From Clostridia bacterium (GTDB lineage: Bacteria > Bacillota > Clostridia > Oscillospirales > CAG-272), in NCBI GenBank assembly GCA_017443595.1, contig JAFSYU010000021.1, positions 1 through 48,365 on the forward strand: 48,365 bases of DNA, given 5' to 3'. Both the position numbers and the translations under genes were made by a program. The first letter of the stretch is position 1, and every line of letters starts with the position of its first letter. Shown piece by piece: positions 1 through 7,949 of the stretch. The notes beneath the pieces were generated by a model. The model did no database searches. It saw only the letters and a list, made by a program, of their open reading frames with translations, and was not told the DNA's origin.

Positions 1-1737
1 GAGAAAAAGGTAATAGTCGTTATTGCGGTTTTGGTAGTTATTGCCGTAGGCAGCAATCTTCTCGGCGTATACGCTGCGCCGCTTGTGATCAAAGGCTTGC
101 AGGATAATCTGCCGCTTGAAAAACTGCTTTTGACGGTTTTATGGGTCTACGGATCTATGGCGGCGCTGTCGATGATACAGTCGTATATAAACACGGGCAA
201 GACGTACCCGCGCGTTTCCGTGCGAACGCATATATTGAAGCAGGTCAACGACAAGGCGTGTACCGTATCGTTTCAGTGCAGGCTTGAAAAGAAATTTCGC
301 GATCTCTGCCGCGGCGCGTACGATCACTGCGGCGGCAACGGACGTGCGGTCGAGGCGGTGTGGGAAGCGCTGTACGGCATTGCGGTAAGCCTGGTCAGTT
401 TTGTCATATATCTGATAATGCTGACGAGCGCCGAACCGCTTTTGTTCGTTATTGTCGTCGTAACGTCGCTTATCGGTTATTTTGTAACGAATTACATAAA
501 CGGTTACGGTTACCGCCACAGGGAGGAGCAAAGCAGAATATCGCACCGCCGCTGGTACGTAAACGAGGTATCGGATTCGCTTTACGCGGCAAAGGACGTA
601 CGCATTTTCAATATGCAGCCGTGGCTTACGGATCTCGCAAAAGCGGCGGACGATCTTATGACTGCGTATCACCATAAAGCCGCGGGCGTTTATATCTGGT
701 CTAAGATCGTAAACATTATACTTACGTTTTTGCGTAACGGCGCGGCGTACGTGTATCTTATCGGCGCGGTCGTACGCGGCGATATGGACGTGGCTACGTT
801 CACCCTGCTTTTCGCAGTCGTCGGCGGCTTTACCGGTCAGGTAAACGGTATACTCGGAGGACTCAACGCTCTTTATAAAAACAGCCTTGATATTTCTTCC
901 GTACGCGAATTTCTTGAATATCCGGAGCCTTTCAAATTCAAGGGCGGTATAATACCAAAGCGCATTGAAACGCTGGAGTTGAAAAACGTCAGCTACCGCT
1001 ACCCTGACACTGAAAAAGACGTTTTGTCCGGCATAAACCTGACCTTGAAGCCGGGTGAGAAGATCGCCGTCGTGGGCTTGAACGGAGCGGGAAAGACTAC
1101 GCTTGCAAGGATAATATGCGGGCTGCTTGATCCGACCGGCGGAAAAGTTCTTGTAAACGGTACGGATTTAAAAGAATACGACAGGGGCGAATACTACAGG
1201 CTGTTTTCCGCGGTGTTTCAGCAGTTCGGCGTAATAGCCGGAACGATAGCGGAAAATATAGCGCAGAGCGGCGGCGAAACGGATATGGAAAGGGTCGTTT
1301 ACTGTGCAAAACAGGCCGGGCTTGACGAAAAGATAACGAGTTTGCAAAACGGTTATGAAACGCACCTCAATAAAGAAGTCTTTGACGACGCGATAGAGCT
1401 ATCCGGCGGCGAGCGCCAGCGGCTGATGCTTGCTCGCGCTTTGTATAAGGACGGGCAGTTTTTGCTTCTTGACGAGCCGACCGCCGCGCTTGATCCGTTA
1501 GCCGAGGCGGATATTTACGGCAAATATGACGAAATGACAAAAGGCAAAACAGCGGTATATATCAGCCACCGCCTCGCCTCCACACGCTTCTGCGACAGGA
1601 TCATTTTGCTTGACGGCGCGGTGATCGCCGAAGAAGGCAGTCATGAAGATCTGCTTTCGGCGGGCGGGAAATACGCCGAATTGTTTGAAGTGCAGAGCAA
1701 ATATTACAGAGAGGAGGGCGAAGAGGATGAAGAATAA
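1..1737 (+). CDS. ABC transporter, fused permease/ATP-binding protein (5' end outside window)
   Basis: Half-transporter of the ABC exporter type: an N-terminal membrane domain with several hydrophobic helices is followed by a nucleotide-binding domain that powers transport at the cytoplasmic membrane. The frame is open to the left edge, so the true start is missing; the TTG at 31 is only an internal codon. Visible motifs are Walker A GLNGAGKTT (about 1075-1101), signature LSGGERQR (about 1399-1422), Walker B LLLDEPTAALD and H-loop ISHRLAS near 1561. The stop overlaps the next gene by 11 bases, and that gene encodes a second half-transporter, so the two probably form a heterodimer. Substrate cannot be told; such pairs export peptides, drugs or lipids. 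Confidence 0.9.
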   Translation, partial: EKKVIVVIAVLVVIAVGSNLLGVYAAPLVIKGLQDNLPLEKLLLTVLWVYGSMAALSMIQSYINTGKTYPRVSVRTHILKQVNDKACTVSFQCRLEKKFRDLCRGAYDHCGGNGRAVEAVWEALYGIAVSLVSFVIYLIMLTSAEPLLFVIVVVTSLIGYFVTNYINGYGYRHREEQSRISHRRWYVNEVSDSLYAAKDVRIFNMQPWLTDLAKAADDLMTAYHHKAAGVYIWSKIVNIILTFLRNGAAYVYLIGAVVRGDMDVATFTLLFAVVGGFTGQVNGILGGLNALYKNSLDISSVREFLEYPEPFKFKGGIIPKRIETLELKNVSYRYPDTEKDVLSGINLTLKPGEKIAVVGLNGAGKTTLARIICGLLDPTGGKVLVNGTDLKEYDRGEYYRLFSAVFQQFGVIAGTIAENIAQSGGETDMERVVYCAKQAGLDEKITSLQNGYETHLNKEVFDDAIELSGGERQRLMLARALYKDGQFLLLDEPTAALDPLAEADIYGKYDEMTKGKTAVYISHRLASTRFCDRIILLDGAVIAEEGSHEDLLSAGGKYAELFEVQSKYYREEGEEDEE

Positions 1738-3604
1738 AGATAAAGAAGAAAAAATATCTTTTGCACAGGCGTTTAAAATGAACTGGCGCGCTTTCGGGAT
1801 AATATACCGCAAAAGACCGCAGATGATAGCCTCGAGACTGATCGCGTCGATATGGGACGTTCTGACGCCCTATGCGGAGATATGGCTTTCCGCGCGTATC
1901 ATAGACGAGCTGGCGGGCGACAGAGACCCGTGGAGACTGAAATTCCTCGTAATACTTACTCTCGCCGTCACGGCGGCATCGGCTCTTATATCCGCTTTTA
2001 TCAGAAAATGGCGCGACGTACAGGATACGTCGTTCTGGTTTGCGGTGGACCGTATTTTTATAGAGAAGAAAGCGTCGCTTGACTACGCGGATCTTGACAA
2101 CCCCAAAACGCACGAGCTTATAGCGGCGATGGAAACGATCGGCAGCTACGCCGGAGGAGGTTTTGCACGCGTCGTATTTTGCTTTGACACTTTCTTTCAG
2201 CAGATATTCTCTATAGCCGGCGGTATCGCGCTCACGGTTTCGCTCTTTACGAGCAAAACCGGGGAAAACGCGGCGTCTGCTCTTACGGAAACTCCGTGGA
2301 TAGCGGTAGTCGCCGCATGTGTTATGGGCGCTTTGATCGCTGTCAGTTCGGTTTTGAACAACAAATCAGGTGCGATATGGGCAAAAAACGCAAAAGCACA
2401 CGTTTTGGGTAACAGATTATTCTGGCATTTCGGTTGGCTCGGCTGGGACGATGAAGCCGCGGCGGATATCCGCATATACAATCAGCAAAGATTCTGCGGA
2501 AAATATATAGCGAACAAAGAATCTGCGTTTGAATCAAAAGGTCTTTACGCCAAGCTTTCAAAATACCCCATAGGCGTGTACTCCGCTCTGTCGACAGGGC
2601 TGAGCGTTCTGTTCAGTGCGGCGGTAAACGCATATATTTGTATAAAAGCGGTATCCGGGGCTTTCGGCGTCGGTATGGTAACGCAGTATACCGCCTCAAC
2701 GATGCGCGTATTCTCCGGTATAGGCATGCTTATCGAATTTTACGGTGATATCAAAAACAACGCGGCGTATTTAAAGCTTGATTTTCAGCTGATTGATATG
2801 AAAAGCTCGCTGCAAAAGGGCACGCGCAAGGTCGAGCCTCCGCGGAAGGAGTCGGGCGGCATAGAATTCAAAAACGTATCATTCAAATATCCTGGCACGG
2901 ATGATTACGTGCTGAAAAACGTCAGCATAAGATTCAGACCCGGCTCGCGTCTCGCCGCCGTCGGCATGAACGGATCGGGGAAAACGACGTTCATAAAGCT
3001 GCTCTGCCGTCTGTATGACCCCACCGAGGGAGAAATACTTTATAACGGCGTTAATATCAAAGAATACGATTACAGCGAATATATGCGTATGTTCGCGGTC
3101 GTTTTCCAGGATTTTTATATAACAAAATTCAAGCTCGGAGAAAACGTTTCATCGGGACCGATAACAGACAGGGAAAAGGTCGAAAAATGCCTTGAATCAG
3201 CCGGGTTTGCCGACAAGCTTGCCGAATATGAAAAAGGCATAGACACGTATATGGGCAAGATCTACGATCCGGACGGCGTGGAATGCTCCGGCGGCGAGGC
3301 GCAGAAGATAGCCATAGCGCGGTCGCTTTATAAGGACGCGCCGTTCATCATCCTCGACGAACCGACGGCGTCGCTTGATCCGATAGCCGAGGCTGATATA
3401 TACTCAAAATTCAACGATATTGCAAAAGGGAAATCTGCGATATACATAAGCCATCGCCTTTCAAGCTGCAAATTCTGCGATGAAATAGCCGTTTTCCACG
3501 AGGGGCAGATAATCCAGCACGGCAGTCACGACGAGCTTTTGTCGGAGGAAGACGGCAAGTATCGGCAGCTATGGTACGCCCAGGCGCAGTATTATCAAAA
3601 ATAG
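1727..3604 (+). CDS. ABC transporter, fused permease/ATP-binding protein (second half)
   Basis: 625-aa half-transporter, probable partner of the preceding gene. Start chosen at ATG 1727 because a GAGGAGG ribosome site lies at 1711-1717 and the longer upstream frame only shadows the previous gene. The N-terminal half holds about six hydrophobic segments. The C-terminal domain has Walker A GMNGSGKTT (about 2965-2991), Walker B FIILDEPTASLD and H-loop ISHRLSS. The signature loop reads ECSGGEAQ instead of the usual LSGGQ, a mild departure, while the first half has a regular LSGGE, so the dimer may have unequal ATP sites. Overlap with the upstream gene implies translational coupling. Substrate unknown. 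Confidence 0.9.
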   Translation: MKNKDKEEKISFAQAFKMNWRAFGIIYRKRPQMIASRLIASIWDVLTPYAEIWLSARIIDELAGDRDPWRLKFLVILTLAVTAASALISAFIRKWRDVQDTSFWFAVDRIFIEKKASLDYADLDNPKTHELIAAMETIGSYAGGGFARVVFCFDTFFQQIFSIAGGIALTVSLFTSKTGENAASALTETPWIAVVAACVMGALIAVSSVLNNKSGAIWAKNAKAHVLGNRLFWHFGWLGWDDEAAADIRIYNQQRFCGKYIANKESAFESKGLYAKLSKYPIGVYSALSTGLSVLFSAAVNAYICIKAVSGAFGVGMVTQYTASTMRVFSGIGMLIEFYGDIKNNAAYLKLDFQLIDMKSSLQKGTRKVEPPRKESGGIEFKNVSFKYPGTDDYVLKNVSIRFRPGSRLAAVGMNGSGKTTFIKLLCRLYDPTEGEILYNGVNIKEYDYSEYMRMFAVVFQDFYITKFKLGENVSSGPITDREKVEKCLESAGFADKLAEYEKGIDTYMGKIYDPDGVECSGGEAQKIAIARSLYKDAPFIILDEPTASLDPIAEADIYSKFNDIAKGKSAIYISHRLSSCKFCDEIAVFHEGQIIQHGSHDELLSEEDGKYRQLWYAQAQYYQK

Positions 3605-3617
3605 AAAGAAGTAAATT

Positions 3618-4310
3618 ATGGATTATAAAAAGAATATAAAATATTTTGAAAATAAAAAGTTCCTTATGTATGGCAGCGCGGTTTTGCTCGCTGTCGGCGT
3701 CACACTCTGGTTCGGTCCGTTCTGGAGTCCGGATAATTATTTTGTAATGTATATTTTTTCGGTTCTTTCGATCATACTCGGGGGCGTTATTTTTGCAATA
3801 ACGCTTGGAAAAAGATCGAACGACAAGAAAATCGACGAGCAGATAAACGAGGTTCTCAAGCATTTTGAAGAGGAAACGCTGCAAAAATACGACCTGTATG
3901 AAAGACAGCTTCCTTACGTTGAATCGGCTGTTATTGAGGGCTATAAATATTTTGACGGTTCGCTTCTGCGCCGCGATAAAGACGGTAAATACAGAACGGA
4001 GATTTACGTAAAAACACACGTTTACTTTACGGAAGAAGAGCTTTGTATCGGCTCAAAGGAAATCTCGCTCATAAAAGACGAACAAGCGGACAAAAGCGAG
4101 AAAATACCGTATGCAAATATCAAAAACGCCTGCCTTTCGGATGATGAAACGGTTTATAAAAAGGGAAATAAAACCGTACCCGTAAAATATCAGACGCTGC
4201 ATATAGTTAAAACAGACGGCACGGAGTTCACCGCTCAAACCCGATCATCGCAGACTGTCGACACACTTGTATCGGATATTAACCATATAAGGGAGAGAAA
4301 AGTATCATAA
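3618..4310 (+). CDS. two-helix membrane protein of unknown function (paralogue A)
   Basis: 230-aa protein with a short basic N-terminus, two adjacent hydrophobic helices (about residues 17-36 and 42-64) and a long charged cytoplasmic C-terminal part. It begins 14 bases after the ABC exporter and likely belongs to that operon. No characterised family is recognised. A second gene at 46778-47470 encodes a protein of the same length that matches along its whole length, at roughly four of five residues by eye. Shared stretches include KIDEQINE, HFEEETLQKYDLYERQLPYV and SDINHIRERKV. The upstream 15 bases are also alike, but this copy lacks the ECF-type promoter seen before paralogue B. The C-terminal domain may be PH-like, which is a guess. 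Confidence 0.8.
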   Translation: MDYKKNIKYFENKKFLMYGSAVLLAVGVTLWFGPFWSPDNYFVMYIFSVLSIILGGVIFAITLGKRSNDKKIDEQINEVLKHFEEETLQKYDLYERQLPYVESAVIEGYKYFDGSLLRRDKDGKYRTEIYVKTHVYFTEEELCIGSKEISLIKDEQADKSEKIPYANIKNACLSDDETVYKKGNKTVPVKYQTLHIVKTDGTEFTAQTRSSQTVDTLVSDINHIRERKVS

Positions 4311-4330
4311 AGGATTGCTATCTTAAATAC

Positions 4331-4447
4331 CTGCGGAAGATAAACAAAGAAAACGGCGTTACAGTTATAATTGTTACACACGATCCGGACGTTGCTTCAG
4401 CGTGCAGCAGAACGATCATGATAGAAGACGGACGTATCGTTCGATAA
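4331..4447 (+). pseudogene. C-terminal remnant of an ABC transporter ATPase
   Basis: A 38-codon stretch ending in TAA encodes the tail of a MacB/LolD-type ATPase: the post-Walker-B strand and H-loop VIIVTHDP, then the usual ending MIEDGRIVR. Recognisable similarity may begin slightly upstream, near 4313, directly after the preceding stop codon. No Walker A, signature or Walker B is present, so it cannot be functional. It shows that an ABC importer/exporter operon once lay here and was largely deleted. Confidence 0.6.
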
Positions 4448-4486
4448 TTTAAATCATATAAGTGAGAGGAAAGGATTATAAAAAAC

Positions 4487-4570
4487 GTGATCATAAAAGC
4501 CGAAAGCTTGATAAAGCAATATGACGCGAGCGTGGGATATTTATGTGTAAACAGAGCCGACGTTTTTTGA
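4487..4570 (+). pseudogene. N-terminal remnant of an ABC transporter ATPase
   Basis: 27 codons from a GTG encode VIIKAESLIKQYD, the typical first strand and A-loop region of a bacitracin/MacB-type ABC ATPase. The frame then degenerates and stops at 4568-4570. A GAGAGGAAAGG ribosome site is preserved upstream. This N-terminal scrap lies downstream of the C-terminal scrap at 4331-4447, so the two cannot be one simply interrupted gene. Confidence 0.5.
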
Positions 4571-4623
4571 TGATTGAAAAACCGCTTGCAAAATACAATA
4601 TTGTATATTTGGAGAAAATAATT

Positions 4624-5535
4624 ATGAGTAAAGCAAAAATAAGGACTCTTACGGTTGTCATTTTATCAGTTTTGATGATTTTTACGGGATGTTCTTTTCA
4701 GATTGATCACCCGGGTCGGATCGGTTCAAGGTATTGGATATCTGACGATGAACAAATGTTTTTTTACTTTCCGGCTGAAAGCGGTACGGGCAAGGCGGAA
4801 GGCTTAATCGTTATAGATCACGCATACTGCCGCGATATTATTTTGGAATGGAGCGGAAAAGGCGGAGAAGTAAAGGTAAAAGACGGATTATACGATCTGC
4901 TGTTCACTGCCGATACAGTGACAAATGAAGATGAACAAAGCTGTATATTTAAAATAAAACCCGACAACAGCGGTTTTGACTGGCCCGAAACGATTTCTTT
5001 CAAGCTATCGTCACAAGTACCCGAAAAGTTATTAAATCGCGATCCCAGACCCGAGCAGACCTCGCTTGATCTTTGGATACTGCAGGACTTTGCTGAAAAT
5101 GATTGGTCGGATTATACCAAAATCACATCCGGCTTTATACGTGAGTATTATGGAAAGTCATACAAGCCGTCGGTTGACAAAAACGGCACGTTCATCGATC
5201 CGGATATATGTGTTAAATATTTGATCTCCTCGTGGCCGTATTATACATCAAGGCAATGCGTAACGAATATCTATATAACCGATCCCGGCGTAACGTTTTT
5301 CGGACTTACCGTTGAATCAACCGTTGATGAATTCGACGAGGTTTTGACAAAAAACGGATTTAAGCGACAGATCAGAGATACAGACCTTGATCCATCCGCC
5401 GAATACAAAGAATCCTGGTGTAATTCAATTTATTCAGTAACGGTCACCAGGCGGTCCGACAAATGTTTTGTCGATATAAATGCCCCGGTTTTAAACAGAG
5501 CAGGAGCTGAACACAGCGACAACGGCACTTGGTGA
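4624..5535 (+). CDS. lipoprotein of unknown function
   Basis: 303 aa. Start set at ATG 4624 because it gives a proper lipoprotein signal peptide (KAKIR, a hydrophobic run, lipobox FTGC about residue 25) and has a GGAG at 4611-4614; the longer frame would bury the signal. After lipidation at the cysteine the protein would be anchored on the outer face of the membrane. The rest is soluble, rich in aromatic and acidic residues, with no recognised domain. It lies between ABC debris and the mobile element, so it could be resident or cargo; its base composition looks like the chromosome. Confidence 0.7.
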   Translation: MSKAKIRTLTVVILSVLMIFTGCSFQIDHPGRIGSRYWISDDEQMFFYFPAESGTGKAEGLIVIDHAYCRDIILEWSGKGGEVKVKDGLYDLLFTADTVTNEDEQSCIFKIKPDNSGFDWPETISFKLSSQVPEKLLNRDPRPEQTSLDLWILQDFAENDWSDYTKITSGFIREYYGKSYKPSVDKNGTFIDPDICVKYLISSWPYYTSRQCVTNIYITDPGVTFFGLTVESTVDEFDEVLTKNGFKRQIRDTDLDPSAEYKESWCNSIYSVTVTRRSDKCFVDINAPVLNRAGAEHSDNGTW

Positions 5536-5648
5536 GACATGCGCCGAACACGACGAAGATGATAAAACAGTTGATCATATAACTTGTGAGAAATTGTTGT
5601 TATCGTCTTTTTCATTTATAACATAAATATTCAACTAAACGAATAACC

Positions 5649-5700
5649 GACCGAAACGATGGAAAGCGCCCTCGTTTCGGTCAATTTTTGTTTCTTGTTT
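5649..5700 (+). terminator. Rho-independent terminator after the lipoprotein gene
   Basis: A perfect 10-bp stem (GACCGAAACG at 5649-5658 with CGTTTCGGTC at 5673-5682) is followed by a T-rich run to 5700. It lies about 114 bases after the lipoprotein stop. Confidence 0.65.
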
Positions 5701-5868
5701 TTGTTTTACAGTGTTTTCTGTCATATATATAACAGCAGAAAACGTTGTCACGAAAAAAATGCTTAAAGAGCCTGTTTTTTGAGATATAAGTTCAAAAGTG
5801 CACTCTGATTTTTGTTTTTCAACATTTTCTGTCATTCATGATATAGCAAAATTCGTTGTCATGAAAAA
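5701..5868 (+). repeat. pair of imperfect direct repeats upstream of the relaxase
   Basis: Copy 1 at about 5701-5758 and copy 2 at about 5812-5868 align along their length, sharing the cores TTTTCTGTCAT and CGTTGTCA followed by GAAAAAA. Copy 1 also contains an 8-bp inverted repeat, GTTTTCTG and CAGAAAAC. Spacing of about 111 bases between copies suggests protein binding sites or an old duplication at the element's left end. Confidence 0.55.
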
Positions 5869-5942
5869 ACGTGCGAACGGTGAGACCGATTTCGCTTATA
5901 CAGAGCTTTTTGACCGCTGAAACCGGCTCAAACAAGCCATAT

Positions 5943-6053
5943 CAGTCCGGAGTGTAAGCTCCGGACTGACGACCGTCGATGCCGGAGACGGTCGTCGAAT
6001 GGGGTTCGAAGGGGTTTTACCCCTCGCCCCGAGGCTTGTCGTGTGCGACAAGC
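5943..6053 (+). promoter_or_regulatory. cluster of four perfect hairpins in the relaxase leader (oriT or attenuator candidate)
   Basis: Four back-to-back stems: 5943-5952 with 5959-5968 (10 bp), 5968-5977 with 5987-5996 (10 bp), 6010-6015 with 6019-6024 (6 bp) and 6034-6041 with 6046-6053 (8 bp, loop TGTG). A fifth weaker stem surrounds 6067-6090. MobV relaxases nick an oriT made of inverted repeats just upstream of their own gene, so an oriT role fits; an RNA control element is the alternative. Confidence 0.5.
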
Positions 6054-6132
6054 TGTACGGGGTACTCCTTTGGCGCAGGGAACGCAAAGGGTGACTCGCA
6101 GCGCAGGAAACATATCAAGGAGGTAAAAAACA

Positions 6133-7494
6133 ATGCCGAGAGCAACAGAACACAACGCAAGAACAAGAAGCAACGGAGAAGTATTCTCCACAAAACACAA
6201 CGACAGAAAATTCAATACCGACAACTCTCCCCATATCGACGGGAATCTGTCGATAAACAACGAGTATTCTTTTTGTGAATCGGGTGCGGAGACTCAGGAT
6301 GAAAACGAACGTCGCTTTTACACAAAGCATTTCACCCCGCATCTTGAAGCGACGAACGAACGCTATCTGAGTCAAAGACACCCGGACAAGGTCAAAACAA
6401 TGGATCAATACCGCGGCTCAAAACAGACCTGTCCTGAAGAAACTCTGTATCAGTTAGGCACCGCAGAAGAAAAAGACGTAACGGCGAAAGAATTGCTCGA
6501 AATAGTAAAAGAACATCTTGCCTGGATCGAAAAAACGTATCCGCAGGTAAGGATACTCGGATACACCATGCACCTCGACGAACCTGACGCGGCTCCGCAC
6601 GTTCACGTTCGCCGCGTTTGGATCGCACACGATAAAGACGGTAACGAAATCGTCAGTCAGACAAAAGCTTTTGAAGAAATGGGAGTAAAGGCGCCAAAAG
6701 AGGGTGAGGAGATCGGCAGATATAACAATCCGAAAGTAACTTTCACGTTAGCGTGCAGAGATCATTACGAAGCATTGTGCCGCAAGAGAGGGATCGTTCT
6801 TCCCGAGGAAAGAAAAGAGGCGTCGGAGGTCGGGCTTGAATTCAAAGACCATAAGCGCAAGGTAATCGAGAAGAAAATAAAAGATCTTACCGAACAAAAT
6901 GAAAAACTCACGGTGCAAAACGATAAACTCGCTGCCCACATCACCGAGCTTGCCGAAGATAAAAAGAAGCTGAGCGAGGAAAACAAAGCTCTGAGGTCGG
7001 AAAAAGAGAGAACGGAAGCGAAGCTTCAGCACGCACTCGATATAATCAATAAAGGCAAACTCGCCATTCTTCCGAATACGAAAAAGAACGTCCGCGGCGT
7101 TGTCAGGACGATAGATGATCTGAATAATCGAGAGAAAGATATTGCGGGCAAAGAAAAAGAGATGGAAGAAGATAAAAAGAGCATAAGAGAAGATGCAAAG
7201 AAACTGAAAGAAATGTCAAGAAGCTTCAGTCTTGAAAAATTTGTTGAACGTATCGCAGAATACCTTGAGCAGATATTTATAGCGTTTGCAAGCGATCGCT
7301 ACAGAAGTCTCAGACAGTTTTTGAAAGAAAAGCATCAAGATAGATTGCTTAAAGAATACGACGAAAAAGAAGTCATGAAGACAATACGCAACACAAATAT
7401 CGATCCGAAGAAAGAGATAGACGAAGCGGCAAAAGAAGCGGAAGAAATAGCAAAGAAGTACGAAACATATGATCTCGACAGAGATGAAAGGTAA
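6133..7494 (+). CDS. MobV-family relaxase (plasmid recombination/mobilization protein, TnpZ-like)
   Basis: 453 aa. MobV (Pre/Mob) relaxases nick one strand at oriT so that the element can be transferred by a helper conjugation system. The metal-binding motif of the family is clear: HLDEPDAAPHVH, with His147, Asp149, Glu150, His156 and His158. The N-terminal conserved block appears as HNDR and HIDGN followed by NNEYSF (about residues 22-47). From about residue 225 a long Lys/Glu-rich coiled coil (heptad-like ELAEDKKKLSEENKALRSEK region) extends to about 370, as in other MobV proteins. A strong AAGGAGG site precedes ATG 6133. It is followed 14 bases later by the small TnpW-like gene. Confidence 0.85.
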   Translation: MPRATEHNARTRSNGEVFSTKHNDRKFNTDNSPHIDGNLSINNEYSFCESGAETQDENERRFYTKHFTPHLEATNERYLSQRHPDKVKTMDQYRGSKQTCPEETLYQLGTAEEKDVTAKELLEIVKEHLAWIEKTYPQVRILGYTMHLDEPDAAPHVHVRRVWIAHDKDGNEIVSQTKAFEEMGVKAPKEGEEIGRYNNPKVTFTLACRDHYEALCRKRGIVLPEERKEASEVGLEFKDHKRKVIEKKIKDLTEQNEKLTVQNDKLAAHITELAEDKKKLSEENKALRSEKERTEAKLQHALDIINKGKLAILPNTKKNVRGVVRTIDDLNNREKDIAGKEKEMEEDKKSIREDAKKLKEMSRSFSLEKFVERIAEYLEQIFIAFASDRYRSLRQFLKEKHQDRLLKEYDEKEVMKTIRNTNIDPKKEIDEAAKEAEEIAKKYETYDLDRDER

Positions 7495-7508
7495 AGGAGG
7501 TTATTACA

Positions 7509-7823
7509 ATGAAAACAATAACAGACACGGTAAAATATCTTATCAACGACAACACGAGTACATACGATTATGTGACGGAAGCGATATTCATAATGATCGT
7601 ATTGCTGAGAGAACAGAGACAGGCGGCAATGTATCTTCTCAGAGATAATACCGGCGAGATAGCGATGAAAATCGGCAACACGACGTATATCATAAACGAG
7701 ATATTTGCCGAAAACGGAAGAACGGTATCGGACGCTTTAAAACATCTGATCATTTACACGATAGAAAAAGAAGAAAACGAGGAAAAGCGAAAAAGATTGT
7801 CGCAGGACGAGAAAAAAGAATAA
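7509..7823 (+). CDS. small TnpW-like protein of the mobilizable element
   Basis: 104 aa. The C-terminal half (about residues 49-90), with IGNTTYIINEIF and then a segment ending DALKHLI, resembles the short TnpW proteins of Tn4451-type elements (pattern IGxTTYxVxxxFSET). The N-terminal 45 residues form an additional helical segment that typical TnpW proteins lack. TnpW function is not established. The gene has an ideal AAAGGAGG ribosome site and sits between the relaxase and recombinase genes, as expected for the family. Assignment by memory of the motif only. Confidence 0.6.
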   Translation: MKTITDTVKYLINDNTSTYDYVTEAIFIMIVLLREQRQAAMYLLRDNTGEIAMKIGNTTYIINEIFAENGRTVSDALKHLIIYTIEKEENEEKRKRLSQDEKKE

Positions 7824-7860
7824 AAGCGATATTTTTCGATAGGAATTAACAAAACGATAC

Positions 7861-7915
7861 TTGAAAAACACAACGTATTATGCTATGCTTTAAACCGTAA
7901 GCAAAATATGTTGTG
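7861..7915 (+). promoter_or_regulatory. promoter of the serine recombinase with overlapping inverted repeat
   Basis: TTGAAA (7861-7866), a 17-bp spacer and TATGCT (7884-7889) form a sigma-A promoter 60 bases before the recombinase start. Two 15-base arms, 7869-7883 and 7901-7915, are complementary at 13 of 15 positions; the left arm fills the spacer and the right arm follows the -10. A DNA-binding protein sitting there would block transcription. Confidence 0.5.
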
Positions 7916-7949
7916 CAGGTCGTTTCATTACAGAGGAGGTAAAAAAGAA

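Larger units (their letters stand above)
5536..6132 (+). other. long intergenic leader of the mobilizable element
   Basis: 597 bases without a credible gene. Contents in order: a terminator (5649-5700), two imperfect direct repeats (5701-5758 and 5812-5868), then a chain of perfect hairpins (5943-6053) ending at the ribosome site of the relaxase gene. The left end of the mobile element and its oriT most likely lie here, but no attachment-site duplication could be matched by eye to the right side. Confidence 0.5.
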
